Of a DNA stretch of 64,000 nucleotides, positions 52,101 through 60,080 are shown piece after piece. How positions within the stretch are numbered: position 1 is the stretch's first letter; every line of letters begins with the position of its first letter. This stretch comes from Clostridiales bacterium (GTDB taxonomy: Bacteria > Bacillota > Clostridia > Lachnospirales > Lachnospiraceae): the NCBI GenBank assembly GCA_018365455.1, contig JAGZJZ010000004.1, positions 62,001-126,000 on the forward strand, read 5' to 3'. The notes beneath the pieces were generated by a model that was given only the letters and a program-made list of their open reading frames with translations, searched no databases and was not told the DNA's origin. Both the position numbers and the translations under genes were made by a program.

Positions 52101-55100
52101 ATGTTACAGTGAATCTTCTCTACAAGCTGACCAACCAGGCAACCGGGGAGGTGCTGGAGACAAATGTAAATGCCCAGATCACGATTACGGCTGCACCCAT
52201 GGAAGATTTTGCTTCCGGCAGCAATGGGAAGCCCGATGTGATTCCAGCTTTACGGGAATGGAAGGGCGCAAGCGGGCAGATTACGCTGTCCAATGGGTCC
52301 AGAATCATTGTAGATGCAGAGAATTACAGAGAAAATGATGCAGTCCATGTAAAAGCAAACCTGAGTAAGACAGATAATTTCTATAACCAGGTAAATATGT
52401 TTAAGGCAGACCTGAAGGCACAGACAGGTCTTGACCTTCCCATTGTAACAGACCAGGAAGCAGGCATCGTAACGGGGCAGGAACCGGTTGGGGAAGATAT
52501 TTATTTTACCACCCAGAGCGCTCCGGAATCTCTTGGAGCGGAAGGATATGTGATTGAATTTGGCGGGCAAAATGGAGATGGAAATTGTGTAATCGTAAGG
52601 GCTCCTCATAAAACAGGCATTCTGTATGGTGGAATTACGATTCTTCAGATCTTAAAGCAAAATGCAGCACTGACCCTTCCAAAGGGAATGATCAGGGATT
52701 ATCCTGCATATGAGAAGCGCGGATATATGCTGGATGCGGCGCGTATCTACCTGCCCCTTGAATACCTTGAGGATACCTTAAAACAGATGGCGTGGTATAA
52801 GATGAACACCTTCTCGGTGCATCTCAATGACTGTGAAAACTGGGGCAATCTGGCTCTGGGACAGGAACGCTATTCTGCATTCCGACTGGAAAGCAATGTG
52901 CCTGGTCTGACAGCAGAAGACGGGTTTTACACCAAAGATGAGTTCCGGGAGTTCCAGTATGATGCCGTTGATTTGGGTATAAACGTCATTCCGGAATTTG
53001 ATACGCCGGGACATTCTCTGGCATTTACCAGAGTCTGGCCGGAATTGGCGCGTGAAGACAATGCCAAGTATCTGGATGTGACAAAGCCGCAGGCATTGGA
53101 GAAAGTCAAGGCATTATTCGATGAATATATTCTGCCCCAGGGCGGAGAGGAAGAAGTTTTCATTGGTCCTGAGGTAAATGTGGGAACGGATGAATATAAA
53201 ACAAACGGACTTCCGGAAGCAGACAGAACCAGATATAAAGAAGCATTCCGCGGATATATCGACCAGATTCTGAAGCATGTGAAGAACCGGGGAAAAGAAC
53301 CTGCATTCTGGGGATGCCTAAGGGAAAATGCCGGGACGACTCCGGTAACTACGGATGCTCTGATGTATGCCTGGTATTGGGACTATTCAGAGGCACTGAA
53401 AGCACTGGATGCAGGATACCGGGTACTGACCATGGATGAAATGGAAACCTATATTGTTCCCGGAGGGGGCTGGTATGTGAACCAATATGGACGAGGGGAA
53501 CATCTATATAACACATGGCTGCCAAATGATAACCGTGCATGGGATGTGAGCTTTGCCGGAGACAGGGCGCCTGCGCCAAAAGGACATCCAAGAGTTGTGG
53601 GCGGACAGTTCGCAGTATGGAACGACTGGATTGGAAATGGGATTTCCAGCGGAGATATCAGCTTCCGTATCCAGTATAATATACCTGCCATAGCCCAGAA
53701 ATCCTGGTCGGTAGATGAAAGCAATGGATCTATGAGTTATGCCGAGTTTAAACAGCTTGGAGAAATCATTGGGGATGCGCCGGGAAGTGACTTTTTATAT
53801 CGAAACAACAAATTTACGGAGGATAAAATCCTGGATCTTGGAGAGACGGGAGATATGGCCAGTCAGGCAAATATGGAACTGCAGCCGGTAAACATAGACA
53901 GCAGTGCTCAGGGTAAGGACGGAAGCGGAATCCGCTTTAACGGCAAAGACAGCTATATGGAGTCTAATGTGGAATCAACAGGTTTTGACTGGACGGCAGG
54001 AATGTGGATCAATCCGGATGAAGGGAACGCCGCAGATACAGTTTTAATGGAAGGAAAGACGGGAACCCTTAAGCTAAAGCAAGGCATGACCGGGAAAATA
54101 GGTTATACAGTAGGAAAATATGACCATTATTTTAACTATCGGTTACCGGAGGGCAGATGGAGTCATATTGCCCTCACAGGCGACGCTTATGGTGTGAAAT
54201 TATATGTAAACGGAATTTTTATAGATGAATTAAAGGATAAGCCGTGGCCAAACTTGAATTTCGATTCTAACTTTGCAAAGCCAAGCGGTCAGCCCGATTT
54301 TATCCCAGCCTATTATCAAACGCTGATGCTGCCTACGGCAGTTTTGGGCAGTAAGACAAATGCATTTGCGGGGGTGGCAGATGATATCCGGATATATAAC
54401 AGAGTTTTGGGAGCTGACGAGATCCTGGAAATGGCAAATGTGTCTGGGGATGCCCAGGGAGCATTGGCGGCAATTGTAAATGAAGCAAATGCATTACTGG
54501 ATTCCGGGAGGCTTTCTGAGGATCCGGAGGCAAAAGCCGCAATGTTAAATGCGGTAAAAGCAGCGGTAAATGCACTGGGTAATCCAGACTTTACAGAGGA
54601 ACAGGTTAGAAGTGCAGCTCAAGCGCTTCAGGCAGAAGTGAAGAAAGCACCTGCTGACCCGGCAGCGATAAATCTCATGACGGGCGCCGCAGCAGAGACA
54701 CAGGTAGAATGCCACCCAGGCTTTGGTCCAGAAAAAATGCTTGACGGTGACGATGCATTGGATTCCAGGTTAGCCACAAAAAGGGGAGTTGAAGAGGTTC
54801 CAATAGAAATTTCATTGACTGGAGAGAAGACCTTTAACACATTGGTGATCAAAGAAGGACTTGGACCGATTACCGGCGAGACGCTGACAGCCCAGATCAA
54901 AGGATATGAGATTCAGGCTTTTAAGAATGGGGCATATGAATCCCTCATGTCGGCACGGGATGAGGCGTCAGGAATCGTTGGAGAAAAATTAACCATAGAC
55001 CTGGGACAGGATGTGACGGCGTCTAAGGTCAGGGTTATTTTCAAGGTGAATCCCACAGCAGGGATTAACATAAAAGAGGCAGAGCTATACAGGCTTGCGA

Positions 55101-56389
55101 AGCCACAGCCATATGTCAACGAAACAGCCAGGGATGTAGTCAGTTATCTGGGAATCCCCGAAAGGCTGGAATTGACGGATACCCATCTGCCTGTTAGTGA
55201 AATGCCAGGTGCTTACAGCCCGCGCATCATCGCATCCAGTGATCCGGACATTATCGCTCTGGATGGGACGGTTGCCAGGGAGGATGCAGATCAGACACTA
55301 ACCGTATTGATGGAAGTAACAAAGAGAAAAGGAACAAATACGATTCTGGAAAAAGCGGTAATGCCATATACAGTAGTTGTTGCAGGAATTAAGATACCGG
55401 CAGTTACCTGTCAGGTGACCTTCCATGGCAATGGAGGCGCTGTCCCAAATCCTGCCAGCAAAGAGGTGTTAGCGGGAGAAGCAATCGGAAATCTGCCTGA
55501 AACCACAAGAGAAGGGTACGAATTCCTGGGCTGGTTTACCGCCCAAACGGGAGGAACAAAAGTAACAGAAGAAACAGTCGTAAACAGCAGTATGGATCTG
55601 TATGCCCGGTGGAGAGAAATTACGGTGCAGCAGCCACAACAGCCACAAAAGCCACAACAGCCACATCCAGAAGTATCCTTTGCAAAGAAAGAATATTCCT
55701 TATATGCGACACAGACGGTGAAAACTTCTGTCAACGCCAATGTTGCAGCAGGCGCTGTCACAGGATACCAATCAAGCAATACCAGAGTAGCAGTTGTAAC
55801 TTCCGGGGGAGTCATCAAAGGAATCAAAAAGGGAACGGCAACCATTACCGTATCCACATCTGGAAAAGGGACTGCTTCTGTGAAGGTAACGGTAAAAACG
55901 CCCAAGGTTACTCTGACGGTAAAAAATGCTAAGCTTCAGGAAGGAAAAACCACAAAAGCCATAACCGTAAGCAGGAAGATCAAAACGGATAAGATTGTGA
56001 AATTTACTTCCAGCAAAAAGAAGATAGCCAGTGTCAACCGGAAAGGACGAATCAAGGGCATAAAAGCTGGAAAGACAAAAATTACAGTTTTCATGAAGAG
56101 CGGTGCAAAGGCCAGCTGCATACTGACTGTTCAAAAGGCCCCGGTAAAAACAACTAAAATCAGGGTGCCGAAGAAAATTATCTTAAAAGTAAACAAGAAG
56201 CAGAAGATAGATGTGGTTAGAAAGCCGGTTACTTCAGCCGATAAAATTGATTTTCGTTCTTCCAACAGCAAAATAGCTAAAGTCGGTAAAAAAGGAGTTA
56301 TAACGGCAAAGAAAGCGGGAAGCTGCAATATAAACGTGACTTGCAATAAGATTTCGAAAAAAATAAGAGTAATTGTGGAGCGGAAATAA
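49169..56389 (+). CDS. Giant secreted beta-helix / GH20 multimodular glycosidase
   Basis: A 2406-residue extracellular protein. The signal peptide ends after IPVSA (residue 31). A Thr/Glu-rich linker is followed by a carbohydrate-binding-like beta-sandwich (about 84-214), a right-handed parallel beta-helix (about 228-770; repeats such as DILIEGNNIENCDANGI and NTIRYNLSVND), a second binding module (793-922), an Ig-like module, and a GH20 N-acetyl-beta-hexosaminidase-like domain (about 1011-1537). GH20 evidence: RGYMLDAARIYLPLEYL, NTFSVHLNDCENW, EFDTPGHSLA and the catalytic pair D1341-E1342 in VNVGTDEY. Then come LamG (1568-1754), a FIVAR-like helix pair, an F5/8-type module (1834-1980), an Ig-like module, an InlB/Flg_new repeat, a QPQQPQKPQQP linker and three Big_2-type Lys-rich repeats that may bind the cell wall. 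The start at 49169 follows AAAAGG by 7 bases. Confidence 0.85.
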   Translation: MGKEQKLWKRLLSIVLAVTLSLSSFTIPVSAEGTSNDTRAKDTTNEASVEGTTNIASAEVIAGEAREEGITGEPSENNPNAREQSYIVEAENAQLKEPGDFSDDNDTASHGGKHIRTQKIGASVTLTFTGTGIRFYTKKGSGAGVLQVEIDGGLHGKADEYVNGSPQFQSKTYEALNLSEDNAEHKIVLTTTSENPNDINGSPWFNFDYFEVIQSEGGGAGDIMQSPGDTNYYLDSQASQNGDGSQESPFNTLDEINRREFAPGDHIFIRRGSVFSGLLYPKGSGSEEKPILLEAYGEGEKPLIDGGGRYARQQEYGAEGPFGEDAAAVYLYNSQYWEISDLRVTNWDEDAANRERSGIRVEAGGGGVFRHIYIKNCEIFDVRGYRGQDSIWDVDPVGGGTTFFGSRTTHRTGGINFCSYTSRENNASDKTNPGTVTDNEPTIFEDILIEGNNIENCDANGITTTNVKGEMDNRDYRHKNVVIRSNSIKNVQRAGIVPLYTDGALVEHNKVDTFQQTTEGYGCGIWCDRANDMIFQYNEVCNGQNTMDGMAFNLDDMTENGVIQYNYTHNNVGGGTMLHVRTNSYNRNNTIRYNLSVNDTHHYAPHQAIIVCVGEDANTKIEAAKVYNNTFFNTRTVRPVYKGDEIAFQNNIFYMVNKGMKNKTDAYDVGYNTTFNKNLFAGVHPKDEPAGNGNLTAAMPGLSGVLVNKDGDQYLPKEMEEAIAAARLAHNSEALNAGVAIEDGAAVDLYGNPVIAGEAPNIGAYNGESVEKTEYEDFTDITEAPGEPSDIENYTIEFVEGEDERVSKSAAFKTNPSGAHGGFHISSDEDGAAAEYTFTGKAISVYTKSGAAAGVANIYLDGHRVATDDQYEGTETFGRMAFTRTFTESGTHTIKIERSGMKNPSSSGTNVNLDYFKVFKESQSVVPDRSFHVPPTWNQKDSHITLPEVAEGWKIELFGSDRKEVIGLDKSVTRPLEDVTVNLLYKLTNQATGEVLETNVNAQITITAAPMEDFASGSNGKPDVIPALREWKGASGQITLSNGSRIIVDAENYRENDAVHVKANLSKTDNFYNQVNMFKADLKAQTGLDLPIVTDQEAGIVTGQEPVGEDIYFTTQSAPESLGAEGYVIEFGGQNGDGNCVIVRAPHKTGILYGGITILQILKQNAALTLPKGMIRDYPAYEKRGYMLDAARIYLPLEYLEDTLKQMAWYKMNTFSVHLNDCENWGNLALGQERYSAFRLESNVPGLTAEDGFYTKDEFREFQYDAVDLGINVIPEFDTPGHSLAFTRVWPELAREDNAKYLDVTKPQALEKVKALFDEYILPQGGEEEVFIGPEVNVGTDEYKTNGLPEADRTRYKEAFRGYIDQILKHVKNRGKEPAFWGCLRENAGTTPVTTDALMYAWYWDYSEALKALDAGYRVLTMDEMETYIVPGGGWYVNQYGRGEHLYNTWLPNDNRAWDVSFAGDRAPAPKGHPRVVGGQFAVWNDWIGNGISSGDISFRIQYNIPAIAQKSWSVDESNGSMSYAEFKQLGEIIGDAPGSDFLYRNNKFTEDKILDLGETGDMASQANMELQPVNIDSSAQGKDGSGIRFNGKDSYMESNVESTGFDWTAGMWINPDEGNAADTVLMEGKTGTLKLKQGMTGKIGYTVGKYDHYFNYRLPEGRWSHIALTGDAYGVKLYVNGIFIDELKDKPWPNLNFDSNFAKPSGQPDFIPAYYQTLMLPTAVLGSKTNAFAGVADDIRIYNRVLGADEILEMANVSGDAQGALAAIVNEANALLDSGRLSEDPEAKAAMLNAVKAAVNALGNPDFTEEQVRSAAQALQAEVKKAPADPAAINLMTGAAAETQVECHPGFGPEKMLDGDDALDSRLATKRGVEEVPIEISLTGEKTFNTLVIKEGLGPITGETLTAQIKGYEIQAFKNGAYESLMSARDEASGIVGEKLTIDLGQDVTASKVRVIFKVNPTAGINIKEAELYRLAKPQPYVNETARDVVSYLGIPERLELTDTHLPVSEMPGAYSPRIIASSDPDIIALDGTVAREDADQTLTVLMEVTKRKGTNTILEKAVMPYTVVVAGIKIPAVTCQVTFHGNGGAVPNPASKEVLAGEAIGNLPETTREGYEFLGWFTAQTGGTKVTEETVVNSSMDLYARWREITVQQPQQPQKPQQPHPEVSFAKKEYSLYATQTVKTSVNANVAAGAVTGYQSSNTRVAVVTSGGVIKGIKKGTATITVSTSGKGTASVKVTVKTPKVTLTVKNAKLQEGKTTKAITVSRKIKTDKIVKFTSSKKKIASVNRKGRIKGIKAGKTKITVFMKSGAKASCILTVQKAPVKTTKIRVPKKIILKVNKKQKIDVVRKPVTSADKIDFRSSNSKIAKVGKKGVITAKKAGSCNINVTCNKISKKIRVIVERK

Positions 56390-56403
56390 TCAGGTTGCAG
56401 AAG

Positions 56404-57189
56404 CTATTTCAGACGGTATTCCTTAGGGCTGGAACCATACTTCTCTTTGAAGACCCGGTTAAAAGTCCGCTGGCTTTCGAATCCCGCATCCATCCAGATT
56501 CTGGTGAAATTGTGGTTGGTAGAACGGGTTAGATACTGAGCGTAATCCAGACGAATATTATTTAAGTATTCATGAAATCCCATCTTAAGCTTTTTGGAAA
56601 ATACATGGGAGAGGTAATATTTGCTCACATTCATTTCCCGGGCAAGGGTATCCAGAGACATGGGCTCTTGAAAATGCAGTGAAATATACTGAACCAGACG
56701 ATAAGTCAGGTCCGGATTGTCGGGACGGGCATTTTTTTCTAAATGAAATAAAGGCAGTACATGAGCAAGGATAACCTGAATCCAGGCTCCCTGTAAAAAC
56801 TCGGAGGCATCTTCATTTGAAGATGCCTCTAATCTGTCTAAGGCATATAAGATATCGTTGTGTACCTGATGGGCTTCCAGATAAGGATTCAAAGGATGGC
56901 TTCTCTTCAACTGGTTGTGAAACGGACCAAACATGTTCTCATCAAAAATAAAGAGAATGACATCACACTCTTTTGGCTCTGCGGTACGGTAGGCATGTAC
57001 CGTTTCCGGGAAAACAACCGCTAATTCTCCTTTTGTCATTTCCAGGGAATGATCCTGGATCGTTACCTGGATGCTGCCGCTTTTTACGTAAATAATTTCC
57101 ACGGCATCATGCAGATGAGCAGGAAAATTGAGGTTTTGAATAGTATTAATATGGGGTTTTTCAAATTTCTTTTCATAAAATGGATTCAT
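56404..57189 (-). CDS. AraC family transcriptional regulator
   Basis: A 261-residue regulator with an N-terminal cupin/AraC ligand-binding domain (FPAHLHDAVEIIYVKSGSI, ELAVVFPETVHAYR) and a C-terminal double helix-turn-helix (about 160-261: LDTLAREMNVSKYYLSHVFS ... WMDAGFESQRTFNRVFKEKYGSSPKEYRLK). GAGGTGAG lies 4-5 bases before the ATG. It is divergent from the ThuA-like gene across 170 bp and most likely controls that gene and the dehydrogenase in response to a sugar. Its end is 14 bp from the convergent GH20 gene with no clear terminator between them. Confidence 0.88.
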   Translation of the reverse strand: MNPFYEKKFEKPHINTIQNLNFPAHLHDAVEIIYVKSGSIQVTIQDHSLEMTKGELAVVFPETVHAYRTAEPKECDVILFIFDENMFGPFHNQLKRSHPLNPYLEAHQVHNDILYALDRLEASSNEDASEFLQGAWIQVILAHVLPLFHLEKNARPDNPDLTYRLVQYISLHFQEPMSLDTLAREMNVSKYYLSHVFSKKLKMGFHEYLNNIRLDYAQYLTRSTNHNFTRIWMDAGFESQRTFNRVFKEKYGSSPKEYRLK

Positions 57190-57231
57190 ATCTCACCTCA
57201 GGCATTTTCACAAAGTGTAATGCATTGCAGT

Positions 57232-57254
57232 CAGAAAGCAAATTTCAAACACGC
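57232..57254. repeat. Relic half-arm of a palindrome C-type element
   Basis: CAGAAAGCAAATTTCAAACACGC resembles the right arm of palindrome C (CAGAAAGCAATTTTAAAACACGC, two to three differences). No matching left arm or apex is present. It lies in the AraC/ThuA intergenic region. Confidence 0.45.
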
Positions 57255-57359
57255 AAGCAATTTTTGGCTACAAAATAATGTAATATGACAATCATTATAA
57301 ATGGATTACTGCTATAATGCAATTAAATTAAATGGTGAAAAACAGAGAGGAGATTTAAG

Positions 57360-58091
57360 ATGAAAACAAATAAAAAAGTACTTATTTTTCAGGGTGGCTG
57401 GGACGGACATGAGCCGGAGAAGGTAGCACAGAGGTTTGGCAAAATATTAGAAAAACATGGGTATACATGCACTATTTCCGATACCCAGGAGGTTTTAGCA
57501 GATCTGGATATGCTGATGGGGCTGGATTTGATTATTCCCTGCTGGACCATGGGCGAGATCAAGCCGGAATACCGGGAAAATATTGTGAAAGCAGTTGGTG
57601 CCGGAGTAGGGCTTGCAGGATGCCACGGCGGTATGTGCGATTCATTCCGAAATGATGTGGAATGGCAATTTATGACTGGCGGACAATGGGTCAGCCATCC
57701 GGGGGGAGATGGTGTGGATTATGAGGTAAACATTAAGTTTGGATCAAGCCCCATTGTAGAAGGATTATCGGATTTCCATGTCTGCAGCGAGCAGTATTAT
57801 CTTCATGTAGATCCTGCTGTAGAGGTACTTGCTACAACCCGTTTCCCGGTAGTGAACTATTATCACAGCTCTAATAAATGTGTGGATATGCCGGTTGTCT
57901 GGACGAAATTCTGGGGAAATGGAAGAGTATTTTACAATTCACTGGGGCATCACGATGATGTATTTGACAAATACCCTACCTCTCAGGTATTGATGGAACG
58001 GGGGCTGCTCTGGGCGGCAGAGGGTAAGCAATATGCGCTGGAACATGATTTGACCACGGAGCGGTTTGAAAATACCGCAAAAATGTATTAG
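57360..58091 (+). CDS. ThuA-like domain protein
   Basis: A 243-residue cytoplasmic protein of the ThuA/trehalose-utilisation family (class I glutamine-amidotransferase-like fold). Visible motifs are VLIFQGGWDGHEPEKVA, LDLIIPCWTMGEIKPEYREN, and the family's GLAGCHGGMCDSFRNDVEWQFMTGGQW (in parts) with the His-Gly-Gly. HPGGDG and the late FYNSLGHHDDVF follow. ThuA and its partner ThuB (a dehydrogenase) are linked to keto-sugar metabolism in rhizobia. Here too a Gfo/Idh/MocA dehydrogenase follows, 11 bp after the stop. GAGGAG lies 8 bases before the ATG. Likely works with that enzyme on an oxidised or keto sugar. Confidence 0.88.
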   Translation: MKTNKKVLIFQGGWDGHEPEKVAQRFGKILEKHGYTCTISDTQEVLADLDMLMGLDLIIPCWTMGEIKPEYRENIVKAVGAGVGLAGCHGGMCDSFRNDVEWQFMTGGQWVSHPGGDGVDYEVNIKFGSSPIVEGLSDFHVCSEQYYLHVDPAVEVLATTRFPVVNYYHSSNKCVDMPVVWTKFWGNGRVFYNSLGHHDDVFDKYPTSQVLMERGLLWAAEGKQYALEHDLTTERFENTAKMY

Positions 58092-58102
58092 GAGGGACAG
58101 TG

Positions 58103-59164
58103 ATGGAAAAAGTAAAAATAGGTATACTGGGACTGGGTGCCATAAGCGGCATTTATTTAAAAAATCTTAGCAGTGTATTCCGGAATGTAGAGATTCTGGG
58201 AATCTATGACCTGATTGAAGAAAAGGCAGAAAAAGTACAGGAAGAGTACCATATTCCGAAGGTTTATAAAAGCATGGAGGAAATGCTGGACGACCCAAAA
58301 ATCGAGATTGTGCTTAATTTAACCAGACCTCTTGAGCACTATCATGTTACAAAAGCGGCACTTCTGGCAGGAAAACATGTATATAGTGAAAAACCGCTGG
58401 CAACTACTTTTGAGGAAGGGCAGGAACTGCTGAATTTGGCAAAAGAACGAAATTTACTCCTTGGGGGAGCACCGGATACATTTCTGGGCGCCGGAATACA
58501 GACCTGCAAGAAGATCATAGATTCCGGATTTATCGGAAGACCCATAGGTGCTGCGGCGTTTATGATCTGCCACGGACATGAGAGCTGGCATCCGGCACCG
58601 GAGTTCTACTACCAGACAGGAGGAGGACCTATGATGGATATGGGACCCTATTACCTGACGGCACTTGTGAACCTTATGGGCAGTGTCAAAGGACTGACCG
58701 GAATTGCAAAGAAAAATTTTGCACAACGGTTAATCACCAGTGAACCTTTATATGGAAAGATCATTGATGTAGAAGTTCCGACTCATTATAACGGAATTCT
58801 TGATTTTGAAAATGGTGCCACAGCTACGATTACCACTACTTTCGATGTACATTATACGCAGCAGGCACGATTTGAGGTCTACGGAACAGAAGGGACCTTA
58901 ATTGTACCAGATCCAAATACCTTTGGGGGACCGGTTAAGCTTCTCAGCGGAAAAGAGAATGAATATAAGGAAATGCCTCTATTATTTGACTACAGTGAGA
59001 ACAGCCGGGGACTTGGATTGTCTAATATGGCTGATGCGCTGAGAGAAATTGGTGATTTCAGGGCAAATGGTGATCAGATGCTTCATGTATTAGAGATTAT
59101 GACTGGTTTTGAAAAAAGCAGCAATGCCGGCAGTTATTTAGAGCTGTCAACAAGATTATCATAA
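58103..59164 (+). CDS. Gfo/Idh/MocA family oxidoreductase
   Basis: A 353-residue NAD(P)-dependent dehydrogenase. The Rossmann domain starts KIGILGLGAISGIYLKNL. The conserved EKPLATTFEEG motif contributes the catalytic Lys, and the C-terminal beta-sheet domain has GGGPMMDMGPYYLTALVNLMG, where the Asp is part of the active site, and GTEGTLIVPDPNTFGGP. The substrate is unknown, probably a cyclitol or sugar derivative. GGAGGG precedes; I choose the ATG at 58103 (6-base spacing) over the GTG at 58100. It forms an operon with the ThuA-like gene and matches the ThuA/ThuB pairing. Confidence 0.92.
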   Translation: MEKVKIGILGLGAISGIYLKNLSSVFRNVEILGIYDLIEEKAEKVQEEYHIPKVYKSMEEMLDDPKIEIVLNLTRPLEHYHVTKAALLAGKHVYSEKPLATTFEEGQELLNLAKERNLLLGGAPDTFLGAGIQTCKKIIDSGFIGRPIGAAAFMICHGHESWHPAPEFYYQTGGGPMMDMGPYYLTALVNLMGSVKGLTGIAKKNFAQRLITSEPLYGKIIDVEVPTHYNGILDFENGATATITTTFDVHYTQQARFEVYGTEGTLIVPDPNTFGGPVKLLSGKENEYKEMPLLFDYSENSRGLGLSNMADALREIGDFRANGDQMLHVLEIMTGFEKSSNAGSYLELSTRLS

Positions 59165-59574
59165 ATTTAAAGTTGAGAAAAACAGGAATTATCCTATGAA
59201 GATAGAGTAATTTCTGTTTTTTTATTGAAAAAAATAGAACCTATTAAAATAACCAGACAAATTGAAGAACCGGAAAGAGTGGTTTAGCAAAAGAGAACCG
59301 AGCAATTGGTTTTGTTATAGCAGAAAGCTGTCTGGCAGGCACTCTGCTAAGTGGTTTGATCGCATTGTATGCATTACAATATATTGGCTAATTAGACAAG
59401 TATAATCATTATAATACAAATAACCCGTATTATTGTGCAAATCATAAAAAAATATAAACAAAAGAAAGAAATTTTTTAGTGAAAGTTCTTAAATTGTTCA
59501 CAAATTCTTACTATTTTGTCCACGATCAAGGTTTATAATGCTATTATAGACTAAGCAGAGAGGAGGATGATTAT
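59165..59574. other. Intergenic region with terminator and hydrophobic ORF remnant
   Basis: After the dehydrogenase terminator an open frame without a start codon (59272-59391) encodes about 39 residues with a hydrophobic stretch (AGTLLSGLIALYALQYIG). The rest is AT-rich; TATAAT at 59534-59539 probably belongs to the promoter of the HPr-like gene, but no good -35 is found at normal spacing. Confidence 0.5.
59180..59224 (+). terminator. Intrinsic terminator of the ThuA/dehydrogenase operon
   Basis: AAACAGGAATTA and TAATTTCTGTTT form a 12-bp stem (one G-U pair) around a 16-nt loop, followed by a T-run. Confidence 0.85.
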
Positions 59575-59799
59575 ATGACAAGAATTCCCGTTCATTTTAA
59601 TACAGTCAATGATTTATTAAAATTTGTGAATATCGTAAGCCGCTACAATTATGATGTAGAGCTTAAATCCGGTGACTGTGTACTGGATGCCAAGTCCATT
59701 GTCAGTGCAATCGTGTTAAGCCCATCCAGTGATTTAGAGATGCTCGTTGATACAAATGATTGTCAGGATCTGGTAGCAAACGTTTCAGCATATGCATGA
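59575..59799 (+). CDS. HPr-family protein lacking the active-site histidine (Crh-like)
   Basis: A 74-residue HPr-fold protein. The usual G-[LI]-H-A-R-P phosphorylation loop near residue 15 is replaced by DLLKFVNIVSRYNY, so it cannot accept phosphate from enzyme I and is not a sugar-transport HPr. The second half is kept: LDAKSIVSAIVLSPSSDLEM corresponds to the K-S46-I-M-G-V-L region where HPr kinase phosphorylates HPr and Crh, and Ser is present. By analogy with Crh of Bacillus subtilis it may serve as a CcpA co-repressor in carbon catabolite control. GAGGAGG lies 10 bases upstream. Monocistronic with a terminator. Cytoplasmic. Confidence 0.8.
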   Translation: MTRIPVHFNTVNDLLKFVNIVSRYNYDVELKSGDCVLDAKSIVSAIVLSPSSDLEMLVDTNDCQDLVANVSAYA

Positions 59800-59843
59800 A
59801 AACCTGAGAATGGAGAAAAAAATAATGTATAATGGAATGATAT

Positions 59844-59885
59844 AGCCTGAAGATTGGTGAAAACGTCAATCTTCGGGCTATTTTA
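59844..59885 (+). terminator. Intrinsic terminator of the HPr-like gene
   Basis: AGCCTGAAGATTG and CAATCTTCGGGCT form a 13-bp stem (one wobble pair) followed by ATTTTA. Confidence 0.8.
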
Positions 59886-60080
59886 ATGTCTATTGATAAG
59901 TTCATAATAAAATGAACATATACTTATAAATACACTTGCCGGATCATCCTATTATTTGCTAGCGAAAGAATAACAAACTATGCTAAAAAATTACAACAAA
60001 TTCCATGATATTTTTATAGATATTGCCATTATTTTCTATTAATATAAGAATATTATAAAAAATATAATGGAGGCGGAACA

